NCBI GenBank assembly: GCA_016930895.1
Contig: JAFGFV010000241.1
Location: forward strand, 1-12,204
Direction of reading: 5' to 3'
DNA: 12,204 nt
Source of the DNA: Spirochaetales bacterium
Lineage (GTDB): Bacteria; Spirochaetota; Spirochaetia; SZUA-6; DRHE01
Shown here piece by piece: positions 6,740 through 12,204 of this stretch; within the stretch, counting starts at the first letter, position 1; each line of letters begins with the position of its first letter. A model generated the notes under the pieces. It was not told the origin of the DNA, made no database searches, and worked only from the letters and a program-made list of their open reading frames with translations. The translations under genes and the position numbers were made by a program.

Positions 6740-6761
6740 GCCCCGGGGCCAGTGCCGGGGC
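6740..6761 (-). other. GC-only hairpin between hprK and ptsH
   Basis: A perfect 7-bp stem (GCCCCGG / CCGGGGC) with an 8-nt loop begins at the base right after the hprK stop codon and ends 9 nt before the ptsH ATG. There is no T-run, so it is not an intrinsic terminator. It fills almost the whole intergenic space and could shield an mRNA end or set the hprK:ptsH expression ratio. That role is inferred. Confidence 0.45.
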
Positions 6762-7733
6762 CTACGTCTCGTTCAAGAAGATCGCCTTGGCGCTCTCGCT
6801 TTCCAGCCACTTCATGACGTTCTTCGAGAACTCCTTGGCGGAGTAGTATCCCATCTTCTTGAGGCGTTCGTTCATGGCGCCGGTTTCGATGATGATCGGG
6901 ATGTTGCGTCCGGGCTTGACCGGGATGAGGAGGTACGGGACCTGGACACCCAGGATCTCGGTGAAGTTCTCTTCCGCACCGATGCGGTCATAGCTCTTGC
7001 TCGCGTCCCACTCCTCCAGCTTGACCACCATCTGGATCTGCTTCTTGTCCCGAATGGCTCCCACCCCGAACAGGTGCGTGATGTTGATGATCCCCAGCCC
7101 CCGGATCTCCATGTGGTGGCTGCTCACCCCCGTGCCCGTGCCCATGAGGATATTCCCGCTGACCCGGCGGATCTCCACCAGATCGTCGGCCACCAGGCGA
7201 TGATTGCGCTCGATCAGCGCGAGGGCGGCCTCGCTCTTGCCCACGCCGCTGTCCCCCGTGATCAGCACCCCGATACCGAAGACCTCGACCAGCACACCGT
7301 GGATGCTCTGCTTGGGAGCAAAGATGTTGCTCAGCACCCGAATCACCCGCGTGGTGAACTCCGAGGAGGAGAGGTCCGTCTGGAGCACCGCGCAGCCGCT
7401 GTCCTCCGCCAGGCGGGCGAACGCATCCGTCGGGGACTGTCCATGCGTGAACACGCAGCAGGGGATCTCCGAAGAGAACAGCTTCTCGAGGGTGTCCTGC
7501 TTGCCTTCCTGGGCGAGCTTGCGGAGATAGGCGGTCTCACCGCGCCCGAAGATCTGGATGCGCTGGAAGGCGAAGTTGTCGTAGAAACCGCTGAGCTCCA
7601 GCCCCGGGCGGTTGATCTCCGGCACCTTGAGCTCCCGCGCCAGCCCGCGCCGTCCGGCGATGCACTTGAGGTTGAGGGAGTCGTTCTCTTTCAGGTCCAG
7701 CTGCAGCAGCTCCAGGACGGTGATCTTCTTCAT
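6762..7733 (-). CDS. hprK: HPr kinase/phosphorylase
   Basis: 323 residues, normal for HprK. A bifunctional hexameric enzyme that phosphorylates HPr on Ser46 with ATP (or PPi) and removes the phosphate by phosphorolysis. The N-terminal domain (1-130) has the family pattern (KVPEINRPGLELSGF, then RIQIFGRGE). The catalytic domain has the conserved histidine H145 (SIHGVLVEVFG), Walker A GDSGVGKS (160-167) and the HprK signature EIRGLGIINI (209-218). The C-terminal loop PVKPGRNIPIIIETGAMN matches the region involved in phosphorylase activity. The start at 7731-7733 overlaps the hpf stop by 4 nt (ATGA). An in-frame upstream start would only add a Gly-rich stretch that is unlike the family. It lies directly before its substrate gene ptsH. 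Confidence 0.95.
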   Translation of the reverse strand: MKKITVLELLQLDLKENDSLNLKCIAGRRGLARELKVPEINRPGLELSGFYDNFAFQRIQIFGRGETAYLRKLAQEGKQDTLEKLFSSEIPCCVFTHGQSPTDAFARLAEDSGCAVLQTDLSSSEFTTRVIRVLSNIFAPKQSIHGVLVEVFGIGVLITGDSGVGKSEAALALIERNHRLVADDLVEIRRVSGNILMGTGTGVSSHHMEIRGLGIINITHLFGVGAIRDKKQIQMVVKLEEWDASKSYDRIGAEENFTEILGVQVPYLLIPVKPGRNIPIIIETGAMNERLKKMGYYSAKEFSKNVMKWLESESAKAIFLNET

Positions 7734-8086
7734 GCCTCCCCGCTGGGAGCCTCCTCCTCCAAGGGCACCTCCGTCCAACGCACGCTGTCCTGCCCCTTGT
7801 GGTCCTGGATCTTCTTCTTCTCCTTGATGACCTTGAGCTCCATCTTGTCAAACAGCTTGTCGATGCCCTCGAAGATATCGAAGCTGGCCACCCCTACGTG
7901 CGTGGAATTGCCCCAGCGGAAGTTCAGGTTCGCCTCCAGCTTGAACTGGCTCTTCTCCTGGGAAAAAGAAAACAACAGGTCGACCAGGTGCTCCCTGACG
8001 AAATCCAGGCGGTGCATCTTTTTGTCGACGTAGTCGCGGATCGTGTCGGTGATTTCCACGTGAACGCCCTTGATCTCGGTATTCAT
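7730..8086 (-). CDS. hpf: Ribosome hibernation-promoting factor (short form)
   Basis: 118 residues. Binds the 30S decoding region in slow growth and helps ribosomes dimerise or stay inactive. The ribosome-associated fold is clear: MNTEIKGVHVEITDTIRDYVDKKMHRLDF, a middle strand FKLEANLNFRWGNSTHVGV, and the DIFEGIDKLFDKMELKVIKEKKKIQDHKG helix with its basic patch. The C-terminal dimerisation domain of long HPF is absent, so this is the short type; the last 20 residues are acidic and probably disordered. AGGAGG at 8091-8096, 4 nt before the ATG, is the strongest ribosome-binding site seen in the window and predicts high translation. It lies 28 nt after rpoN, as in many bacteria, and overlaps hprK by 4 nt. 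Confidence 0.92.
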   Translation of the reverse strand: MNTEIKGVHVEITDTIRDYVDKKMHRLDFVREHLVDLLFSFSQEKSQFKLEANLNFRWGNSTHVGVASFDIFEGIDKLFDKMELKVIKEKKKIQDHKGQDSVRWTEVPLEEEAPSGEA

Positions 8087-8114
8087 GGCGCCTCCTGCCT
8101 GTAGTGCGGCTGCA

Positions 8115-9494
8115 TCATCTGTGATGGGAACTCATGATGTCAAGTTCCTTCCTGTACTTGGCGATCGTCCGCCGGGCGATCTTGACCCCCTTTTCCGCCA
8201 GGAGCTCGCCGATCTTCTGGTCGGTCAACGGCGCCTCCTGGCCTTCGGCCTGGATGATTTCCCGGATCATCTCCTTGACCCCTTCCTTGGAGAAGCGGGT
8301 CCCGCCGGGACTGGAACCCGGCACGGAGCTCGAGAAGAAGTACTTGAGCTCGAAGATGCCCCATTCGGTCTGAACGTACTTGCCGTTGGTGACCCTGGAG
8401 ACGGTGGCCTCGTGGACCCCGATCTCCTCGGCGATGTTCTTGAGGGCCAACGGGACCAGGTACTTGGGGCCCTTGCGGAAGAACTCCCGCTGGAACTCCA
8501 CGATGGCCTTGCAGGTCTTGAGCAGGGTCTCGTTGCGCTGCCGGATGCTGCGGATGAACCATCGGGCCTCCTGGACTCCGGAGCTCGCAAACTTCTTGAC
8601 GGACCTTTCCGCACTCTTGGCCTTGCCCTCGCTGAGGTTGCTGTAGAACGGGTTGACCGTCAGCACCGGGATGTCGTCGTCGTTGAGGAAGATGGCGAAC
8701 TCCCCGTCCTGCAGCTTGACCATCAGGTCCGGAATCACGTAGCGCGGCTGTTCATTGGAGAACCTGCGGCCCGGCATGGGGTCGAGCTCCCGCAGGAACT
8801 CCCGGATCGCCGTTACCTGCTCTACCGGGATCTTGAGGGCCCGGGCGATCTCCTTGTGCTTCTCCCGCTCCAGCAGCTCCAGATAGCGGTCCACGACCTC
8901 GGCGGCTCCCGGGCACGGCTCCGGGTGCAGCCTGACCTGCACCAGCAGCGACTCCCGATAGCCGGAAGTGCAGGTGCCCACCGGCTCGAAGCTCTGGATC
9001 ATCTCCTTGATCCTGTTCATGACCCGGAGTTTCTCCGGCGCCACCAGGGTCTCGGGTGCATCGCGATGAAAGCCGTTCTCGTCGAGGTTGCGGATCAAGA
9101 GCTCCCCGATCTCGAACTCCTCTTCGCTGATCGGCTGCAGGCGCAGCTGCCACAACAGGTGCTCGGGAAGGTTCTCGGAGCGGGTGAGCACCCCCTCGAT
9201 GAACTTCCTCTGCGCGTCTTCCCGGGTATCGCCGATCTTGCTGCGCAGGTACCCGGGGTCGGAGACGTCGTCGAAGTAGTCCTGTTCCTCCTGGGAGCGC
9301 CGCTCGGCGTCGTCCAGGGACATCTCGGTGCGGTCCTCGAGGACCTCCAGGGCAGGGTTGCGCTCCAGCTCCTCCTCGATGGTGACCCGCAGCTCCTGGA
9401 GCGGGAGGGCCATGATCTTGATCGCCTGGTAGAGCTGAGGGGTCATACGCAGCTGCTGCTGCTGTCGAAGCATTGGGCGTTGGGACTGAATCAT
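8115..9494 (-). CDS. rpoN: RNA polymerase sigma54 factor
   Basis: 459 residues, close to the usual 470-480. Directs RNA polymerase to -24/-12 promoters and needs an AAA+ activator such as the NtrX-like protein encoded downstream. Region I is Gln/Leu-rich (QQQQLRMTPQLYQAIKIMALPLQEL, residues 11-35) and continues into IEEELERNPALE. An acidic region II (about 52-90) follows. The core-binding domain spans about 95-290; the helix-turn-helix lies near 352-372 (NIAEEIGVHEATVSRVTNGKYV) with FELKYFFSSSV after it. The RpoN box is ARRTIAKYRK (440-449), one substitution type away from the usual ARRTVAKYRE. Where many RpoN proteins have PAGVGAR, this one reads PVGTCTSGYRE (171-181). The ATG at 9492-9494 has only a weak ribosome-binding site. 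The gene appears to have its own promoter at 9529-9557. Confidence 0.95.
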   Translation of the reverse strand: MIQSQRPMLRQQQQLRMTPQLYQAIKIMALPLQELRVTIEEELERNPALEVLEDRTEMSLDDAERRSQEEQDYFDDVSDPGYLRSKIGDTREDAQRKFIEGVLTRSENLPEHLLWQLRLQPISEEEFEIGELLIRNLDENGFHRDAPETLVAPEKLRVMNRIKEMIQSFEPVGTCTSGYRESLLVQVRLHPEPCPGAAEVVDRYLELLEREKHKEIARALKIPVEQVTAIREFLRELDPMPGRRFSNEQPRYVIPDLMVKLQDGEFAIFLNDDDIPVLTVNPFYSNLSEGKAKSAERSVKKFASSGVQEARWFIRSIRQRNETLLKTCKAIVEFQREFFRKGPKYLVPLALKNIAEEIGVHEATVSRVTNGKYVQTEWGIFELKYFFSSSVPGSSPGGTRFSKEGVKEMIREIIQAEGQEAPLTDQKIGELLAEKGVKIARRTIAKYRKELDIMSSHHR

Positions 9495-9528
9495 GGCGCT
9501 TTCGGTCTCGTCTTCCTCGCTACCCTAA

Positions 9529-9557
9529 ATTTGACTGATAAGAGGAGCTGTTGTCAA
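9529..9557 (-). promoter_or_regulatory. Sigma70-type promoter upstream of rpoN
   Basis: A perfect TTGACA (-35, 9552-9557) is followed after exactly 17 nt by TCAAAT (-10, 9529-9534; 4 of 6 consensus bases), in the most AT-rich stretch of the neighbourhood. Transcription would begin near 9522, giving a leader of about 28 nt before the rpoN ATG. This suggests that rpoN and the genes after it can be transcribed independently of pyrG-lptCAB. Confidence 0.65.
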
Positions 9558-9563
9558 TGGGAA

Positions 9564-9625
9564 ACGCCCCGTAGAATCCCTTGCCGACGCTCCGCCCTTC
9601 GGCGAAGCGCGGTTTTCCGGGGCGT
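9564..9625 (-). terminator. Nested GC-rich RNA structure after lptB (possible terminator)
   Basis: Starting 2 nt after the lptB stop, ACGCCCC (9619-9625 on the plus strand as its complement) can pair with GGGGCGT (9564-9570). Inside this, CGCTTCGCC pairs with GGCGGAGCG through a 4-nt GAAG loop (9588-9609), with one G-U pair. Only three T follow the outer stem, so termination would be partial or Rho-assisted. It sits directly before the rpoN promoter, fitting an operon boundary. Confidence 0.45.
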
Positions 9626-9627
9626 GG

Positions 9628-10371
9628 CTACATCCGGAACTCCTCCCCGAGGTATATCTTGCGGGCGATCTCGCTGGCCAGCAGCTCGTCCTTGTGGCCG
9701 GCGACGACGATTTCCCCGAGGTTGATGATGTACGAACGGTGGGTGATCTCCAGGGTATCCCGGACGTTGTGGTCGGTGATCAGCACGCCGATCCCTCTCC
9801 GGGACAGGTCCATGGCGATGCGCTTGATCTCGTACACCGCGATCGGATCGATCCCGGCGAAGGGTTCGTCCAGCAGCAGGAATTTGGGTTCGATGGCCAG
9901 GGAGCGGGCGATTTCCGTCCGTCGGCGCTCTCCGCCGGAAAGGGTGTAGGCCTTCTGCTGGCGCAAGTGGCGGATGCCCAGGTCCTCCAGCAGCCCGTCC
10001 CGTTTCAGGAGCTTCTCCCTGCGCGTCAGGTCCCGGCGGGTCTCGAGGACCGCCCAGAGGTTCTGCTCGACGGTGAGCTTGCGGAACACCGAAGGCTCCT
10101 GGGGGAGATAGGAGATCCCGAGGCGCGCGCGCTTGTACATGGGCAGATCCGAGATGCTCTCGCCGTTCAGATAAATCCTCCCGACGTTCGGGCGGATGAA
10201 CCCCACGATCATATAGAAGACCGTGGTCTTGCCGGCGCCGTTGGGGCCCAGCAGCCCGACCACCTCCCCCACGTGCATGGAAAAGCTCACGTCCTTGACC
10301 GCGGCCTTGCGGCCGAAGCTCTTGACCAGGCCCTCGACCGCCAGGGTACCCGCATGCGCGCTGTCGTTCAT
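9628..10371 (-). CDS. lptB: LptB, ATPase of the lipopolysaccharide/glycolipid export ABC transporter
   Basis: 247 residues, typical for LptB (about 240). Works as the cytoplasmic ATPase dimer of LptB2FG, which extracts lipid from the inner membrane and passes it to LptC and LptA. All ABC motifs are present: Walker A GPNGAGKT (42-49), Q-loop Gln91 (YLPQEPSVF), signature LSGGERRR (144-151), Walker B FLLLDEP (164-170) and the switch histidine in TDHNVRD (His201). The phrase YLPQEPSVFRKLTVEQNL is distinctive of LptB among ABC ATPases. The ATG at 10369-10371 lies one base after the lptA stop, with GGAG 4 nt upstream. A much longer open frame upstream of this start is only the shadow of lptA's repeats. 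lptF and lptG are not in the window. Confidence 0.95.
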   Translation of the reverse strand: MNDSAHAGTLAVEGLVKSFGRKAAVKDVSFSMHVGEVVGLLGPNGAGKTTVFYMIVGFIRPNVGRIYLNGESISDLPMYKRARLGISYLPQEPSVFRKLTVEQNLWAVLETRRDLTRREKLLKRDGLLEDLGIRHLRQQKAYTLSGGERRRTEIARSLAIEPKFLLLDEPFAGIDPIAVYEIKRIAMDLSRRGIGVLITDHNVRDTLEITHRSYIINLGEIVVAGHKDELLASEIARKIYLGEEFRM

Positions 10372-10372
10372 G

Positions 10373-11116
10373 TCACTCCGGCCCCGGTATCGAGGCGCCC
10401 GGCGGCCCGGCCTTTTCGGTGCTCTCGCCACCGTCCGCCTCCGCAGCCTCTTCGGCTTCTTCGGTCTCTTCGGTCTCTTCGGTCTCTTTGGCCTCTTCGT
10501 CCCCCTCGGCGGTGACCTTTCCGTGGATGTCCCCTTCCAGACGGATCGTCTCCCGCTCCAGGTCGATGCTGATCCTGAGAGCGCGGTACTCGTCGCCCTT
10601 CCAGTCGACCAGGGGCATGCCCGACAGCTCCAGTCGCTCCTCTTCCCGCAGGTAGCGGGCGTACTCGGCACGGCAGACCAGGTCGGTCTTGAGCACTCGC
10701 ACCCCGATCTGAACGATCGTCTCCTCCCGGTCTTCCCAGTTCTGAAGGAATCCCCCCTTGACCACGAGCTCGTTCTTCTTGTCGAGCATGATCACGTTGC
10801 CGCTCACCCGGATGATCTTGTCCTCCCGGTCGTAGAACAGCTCGCGGCAGGAAAGCTCGATGCCTTTCTCCTCGTTCAGGACCGCCACCTCCCCTTCGCA
10901 CCGGATATAGCGGAAGTTGGCTCCGTACAGCTCCATCCGATCGGCACGGATACGGTTCTCCCCCGTAACCACCTCGGCGTTTCCGGTCAGCAGCGTGCGC
11001 TCCCGCCCTTCGGCGATCACGGTCTCCATGCTGTCGCCGCTGAAAGAGAACGTGCCCGCTGCGGCTTGGAGGCATGCCAGCAACAGCGGCGCCAAGATCG
11101 CGGTGAGCCTACTCAT
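10373..11116 (-). CDS. lptA: LptA-like periplasmic lipid-transport protein with acidic tail
   Basis: 247 residues, longer than typical LptA (about 185). LptA forms the periplasmic bridge that carries lipopolysaccharide or a similar lipid to the outer membrane. A signal peptide is visible (RLTAILAPLLLACLQAAAG). The OstA-type beta pattern follows, with repeating strands such as RTLLTGNAEVVTGENRIRADRMELYG, KIIRVSGNVIML and a last repeat ETIRLEGDIHGKVT (189-202). The extra length is mostly a Glu/Thr/Ala-rich acidic tail (about 203-237) encoded by 9-bp repeats, which is not part of the usual fold. The ATG at 11114-11116 overlaps the end of lptC by 8 nt. Identity rests on the OstA-like strand pattern and the position between lptC and lptB; sequence similarity alone is modest. 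Confidence 0.85.
   Translation of the reverse strand: MSRLTAILAPLLLACLQAAAGTFSFSGDSMETVIAEGRERTLLTGNAEVVTGENRIRADRMELYGANFRYIRCEGEVAVLNEEKGIELSCRELFYDREDKIIRVSGNVIMLDKKNELVVKGGFLQNWEDREETIVQIGVRVLKTDLVCRAEYARYLREEERLELSGMPLVDWKGDEYRALRISIDLERETIRLEGDIHGKVTAEGDEEAKETEETEETEEAEEAAEADGGESTEKAGPPGASIPGPE
10452..10496 (-). repeat. lptA: 9-bp in-frame tandem repeat in the lptA tail
   Basis: On the plus strand the unit TCGGTCTCT occurs three times without change (10461-10487), flanked by degenerate copies TCGGCTTCT (10452-10460) and TTGGCCTCT (10488-10496). On the coding strand this gives the Glu-Glu-Thr / Glu-Glu-Ala run of the acidic tail. The unit is a multiple of three, so copy-number changes would alter tail length but not reading frame. 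Confidence 0.85.
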
Positions 11117-11738
11117 CCTCTTCCCAGACGTAGCGGCCTTCCACGGGGCCGTCGAACTGGATCCGTCGGCGGCGGAAATCCGCGCGAAAACCCCGCCCCT
11201 CCACGATGGAGCCGTCCTGCTTCTGCAGACGCACCGCGTCCGCCGGCTCTGCCTCCAGGCGCTTCCCCTCCCGGGTCCAGAGGAGCGACCCCGCCTCCAG
11301 CGAGGCCTCCTCCTTCGGGGAGTCAATCCGGATCGTCCCGCTCGCGGAGGCGTCCTCCGTGTCGGTGTGGTACACGGCCCGGTCGGCGCTCGCCTCGCTG
11401 ACCAGCTCCCCCGCCGAATTGTACTCCCGGAAGCTCACTTCCTCCAGGATGATCTCCTTGCGCTTCTCGTAGGTCTCCGCACGGCTGGCCTCCAGGACCA
11501 CCCAGACCTGGTCGCCGGTAACGATGGTATGCCGGAAGTCCAGCAGGACGGTCTCCGGCACCTCCTCCGCGATCTCCTCGTCCAGGCGGGCGGGGTTGTA
11601 GTCCAGGCTGCAGGCGCAGGTCAACACGCAGGCGCAGAGGAACAGCGCGGGGAGACGGAGGGCCGCAGGAGCCGTGAGGGGACCCCCGGCGGGTTTCGGC
11701 GCGGGCCCGGCGCAAGCCCCCGGGCTATCGGGAGTCAT
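11109..11738 (-). CDS. lptC: LptC-like membrane-anchored lipid-transport protein
   Basis: 209 residues, near the usual LptC length (about 190). LptC receives lipid from LptB2FG and hands it to LptA. The N-terminus is Pro/Ala/Gly-rich, then a hydrophobic segment (ALRLPALFLCACVLTCACSL, about 26-45) with four cysteines at 35, 37, 41 and 43. This could be a membrane anchor, as in E. coli LptC, or a relaxed lipoprotein signal; no strict lipobox fits. The rest is beta-jellyroll-like, with the LptC pattern: VTGDQVWVVLEASRAETYEKRKEIILEEVSF, then ASADRAVYH, ASGTIRIDS, GSLLWTREGKRLEA and GSIVEGRGFRADF. The ATG at 11736-11738 overlaps pyrG by 14 nt with GGAG only 1 nt away, so translation may rely on coupling. 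Assignment is from pattern plus the lptA-lptB context. Confidence 0.82.
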   Translation of the reverse strand: MTPDSPGACAGPAPKPAGGPLTAPAALRLPALFLCACVLTCACSLDYNPARLDEEIAEEVPETVLLDFRHTIVTGDQVWVVLEASRAETYEKRKEIILEEVSFREYNSAGELVSEASADRAVYHTDTEDASASGTIRIDSPKEEASLEAGSLLWTREGKRLEAEPADAVRLQKQDGSIVEGRGFRADFRRRRIQFDGPVEGRYVWEEDE

Positions 11739-12204
11739 ACTCCATGCAGGCGGCCACGAAGCTCGCGAACAGCGGGTGCGGACGGACGGGCTTGGAGCGG
11801 AACTCGGGATGGAACTGCACTCCGATCCCCCAGGGATGATCGGGCCACTCGACCGCCTCCACCAGGGCCCGATCCGGGGTGAACGCCGCCAGCCCCAGCC
11901 CCGCCCCGGCCAGCTCCTCGCGGAACAGGTTGGACACCTCGTATCGGTGGCGGTGCCGCTCGGCGATCGTGTCGCTGCCGTAGATCCCGTGCAGCCGGGT
12001 CCCGTTCACGATCGTCGAGGTACTGGCCCCCAGGCGCATGGTGCCTCCGTAGGACTTCACCTCCACCTGCTCCTCCAGCAGGCTGATGACCGGGTGCGCC
12101 GTCTCGCGGACGAACTCGGTGCTGTTGGCATCGCTCCAGCCCAGCACCCCCCGGGCGTACTCGATCACCATGACCTGCATCCCGAGGCAGATCCCGAAAC
12201 AGGG
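11725..12204 (-). CDS. pyrG: CTP synthase, C-terminal glutaminase part (5' end cut by window edge)
   Basis: The last 159 residues are present and the reading frame is open through the right edge. CTP synthase makes CTP from UTP using ATP and ammonia released from glutamine. The visible part is the class I glutamine amidotransferase domain. The nucleophile motif GICLGMQ has its Cys as the sixth residue in the window, and the His-Glu pair lies in GVQFHPEF near the end. Other CTP-synthase hallmarks are MRLGA, ERHRHRYEVSN and a C-terminal PHPLFASFVAAC. In E. coli the Cys is residue 379 of 545, so the missing portion is the synthetase domain. The stop codon lies inside lptC, so pyrG is cotranscribed with the lpt genes. 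kdsA/kdsD/kdsC genes, which often follow pyrG in lipopolysaccharide-making bacteria, are absent here. Confidence 0.97.
   Translation of the reverse strand, partial: PCFGICLGMQVMVIEYARGVLGWSDANSTEFVRETAHPVISLLEEQVEVKSYGGTMRLGASTSTIVNGTRLHGIYGSDTIAERHRHRYEVSNLFREELAGAGLGLAAFTPDRALVEAVEWPDHPWGIGVQFHPEFRSKPVRPHPLFASFVAACMEYDSR

Noticed and set aside
8070..9725. 551-codon plus-strand open frame opposite rpoN
   Set aside because: Shadow of rpoN; composition is low-information and it crosses the rpoN promoter region and the lptB end without any domain pattern.
9628..10671. Longer form of LptB with about 100 extra residues (repeating Lys-Arg-Pro)
   Set aside because: The extension is the out-of-frame reading of the lptA acidic repeat; the conserved LptB sequence begins at the ATG at 10371, which has a suitable ribosome-binding site.
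10223..11401. 392-codon plus-strand open frame opposite lptA/lptC
   Set aside because: Shadow of the lpt genes; includes the reverse of the lptA repeat, giving a Leu/Phe/Gly run with no biological signature.

Overview
This is a GC-rich, gene-dense window. Every gene I can support lies on the minus strand, so transcription runs from the right edge to the left. The organism is a double-membraned (diderm) bacterium: there is an LptC-LptA-LptB set for lipid transport to the outer membrane, a signal-peptide protein and an RpoN regulatory block. LexA, the short HPF, the RpoN N-terminus and the pairing of HprK with HPr look most like GC-rich members of the Spirochaetota. That placement is by recall of family sequences, not a search. 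Other diderm lineages that combine hprK with rpoN (for example Acidobacteriota or former Deltaproteobacteria) remain possible.

Layout in transcription order (right to left): the 3' end of pyrG (CTP synthase, cut by the window edge), lptC, lptA and lptB, joined by overlaps or a 1-nt gap. Next comes a 133-nt gap holding a GC-rich RNA structure and a good sigma70-type promoter. Then rpoN (sigma54), hpf (ribosome hibernation), hprK (HPr kinase/phosphorylase), ptsH (HPr), a secreted DUF4390-like protein, an NtrY-type histidine kinase, an NtrX-type response regulator, lexA and holA (DNA polymerase III delta). After a 116-nt gap with a possible promoter come an ECF sigma factor and a zinc-finger anti-sigma factor that runs off the left edge.

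Taken together, the window pairs an envelope-biogenesis operon with a regulatory operon. The order lptC-lptA-lptB-rpoN-hpf resembles the E. coli rpoN neighbourhood, but hprK-ptsH stands where ptsN-rapZ-ptsO would be. NtrY/NtrX form a two-component pair, probably with the secreted DUF4390-like protein as a cell-envelope partner. LexA and HolA connect the block to DNA damage and replication. The ECF/anti-sigma pair is a separate envelope- or redox-stress module.

Most of the content is recognisable core biology. The points most worth a second look are: the DUF4390-like gene, whose best-placed start codon is ATC with an ideal ribosome-binding site; the altered sigma54-contact loop (GSFTNA in place of GAFTGA) in the NtrX-like regulator; the acidic, 9-bp-repeat-encoded tail of LptA; and GC-rich hairpins placed precisely at hprK/ptsH and sigma/anti-sigma junctions. 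I found no mobile elements, tRNA/rRNA genes or CRISPR arrays.
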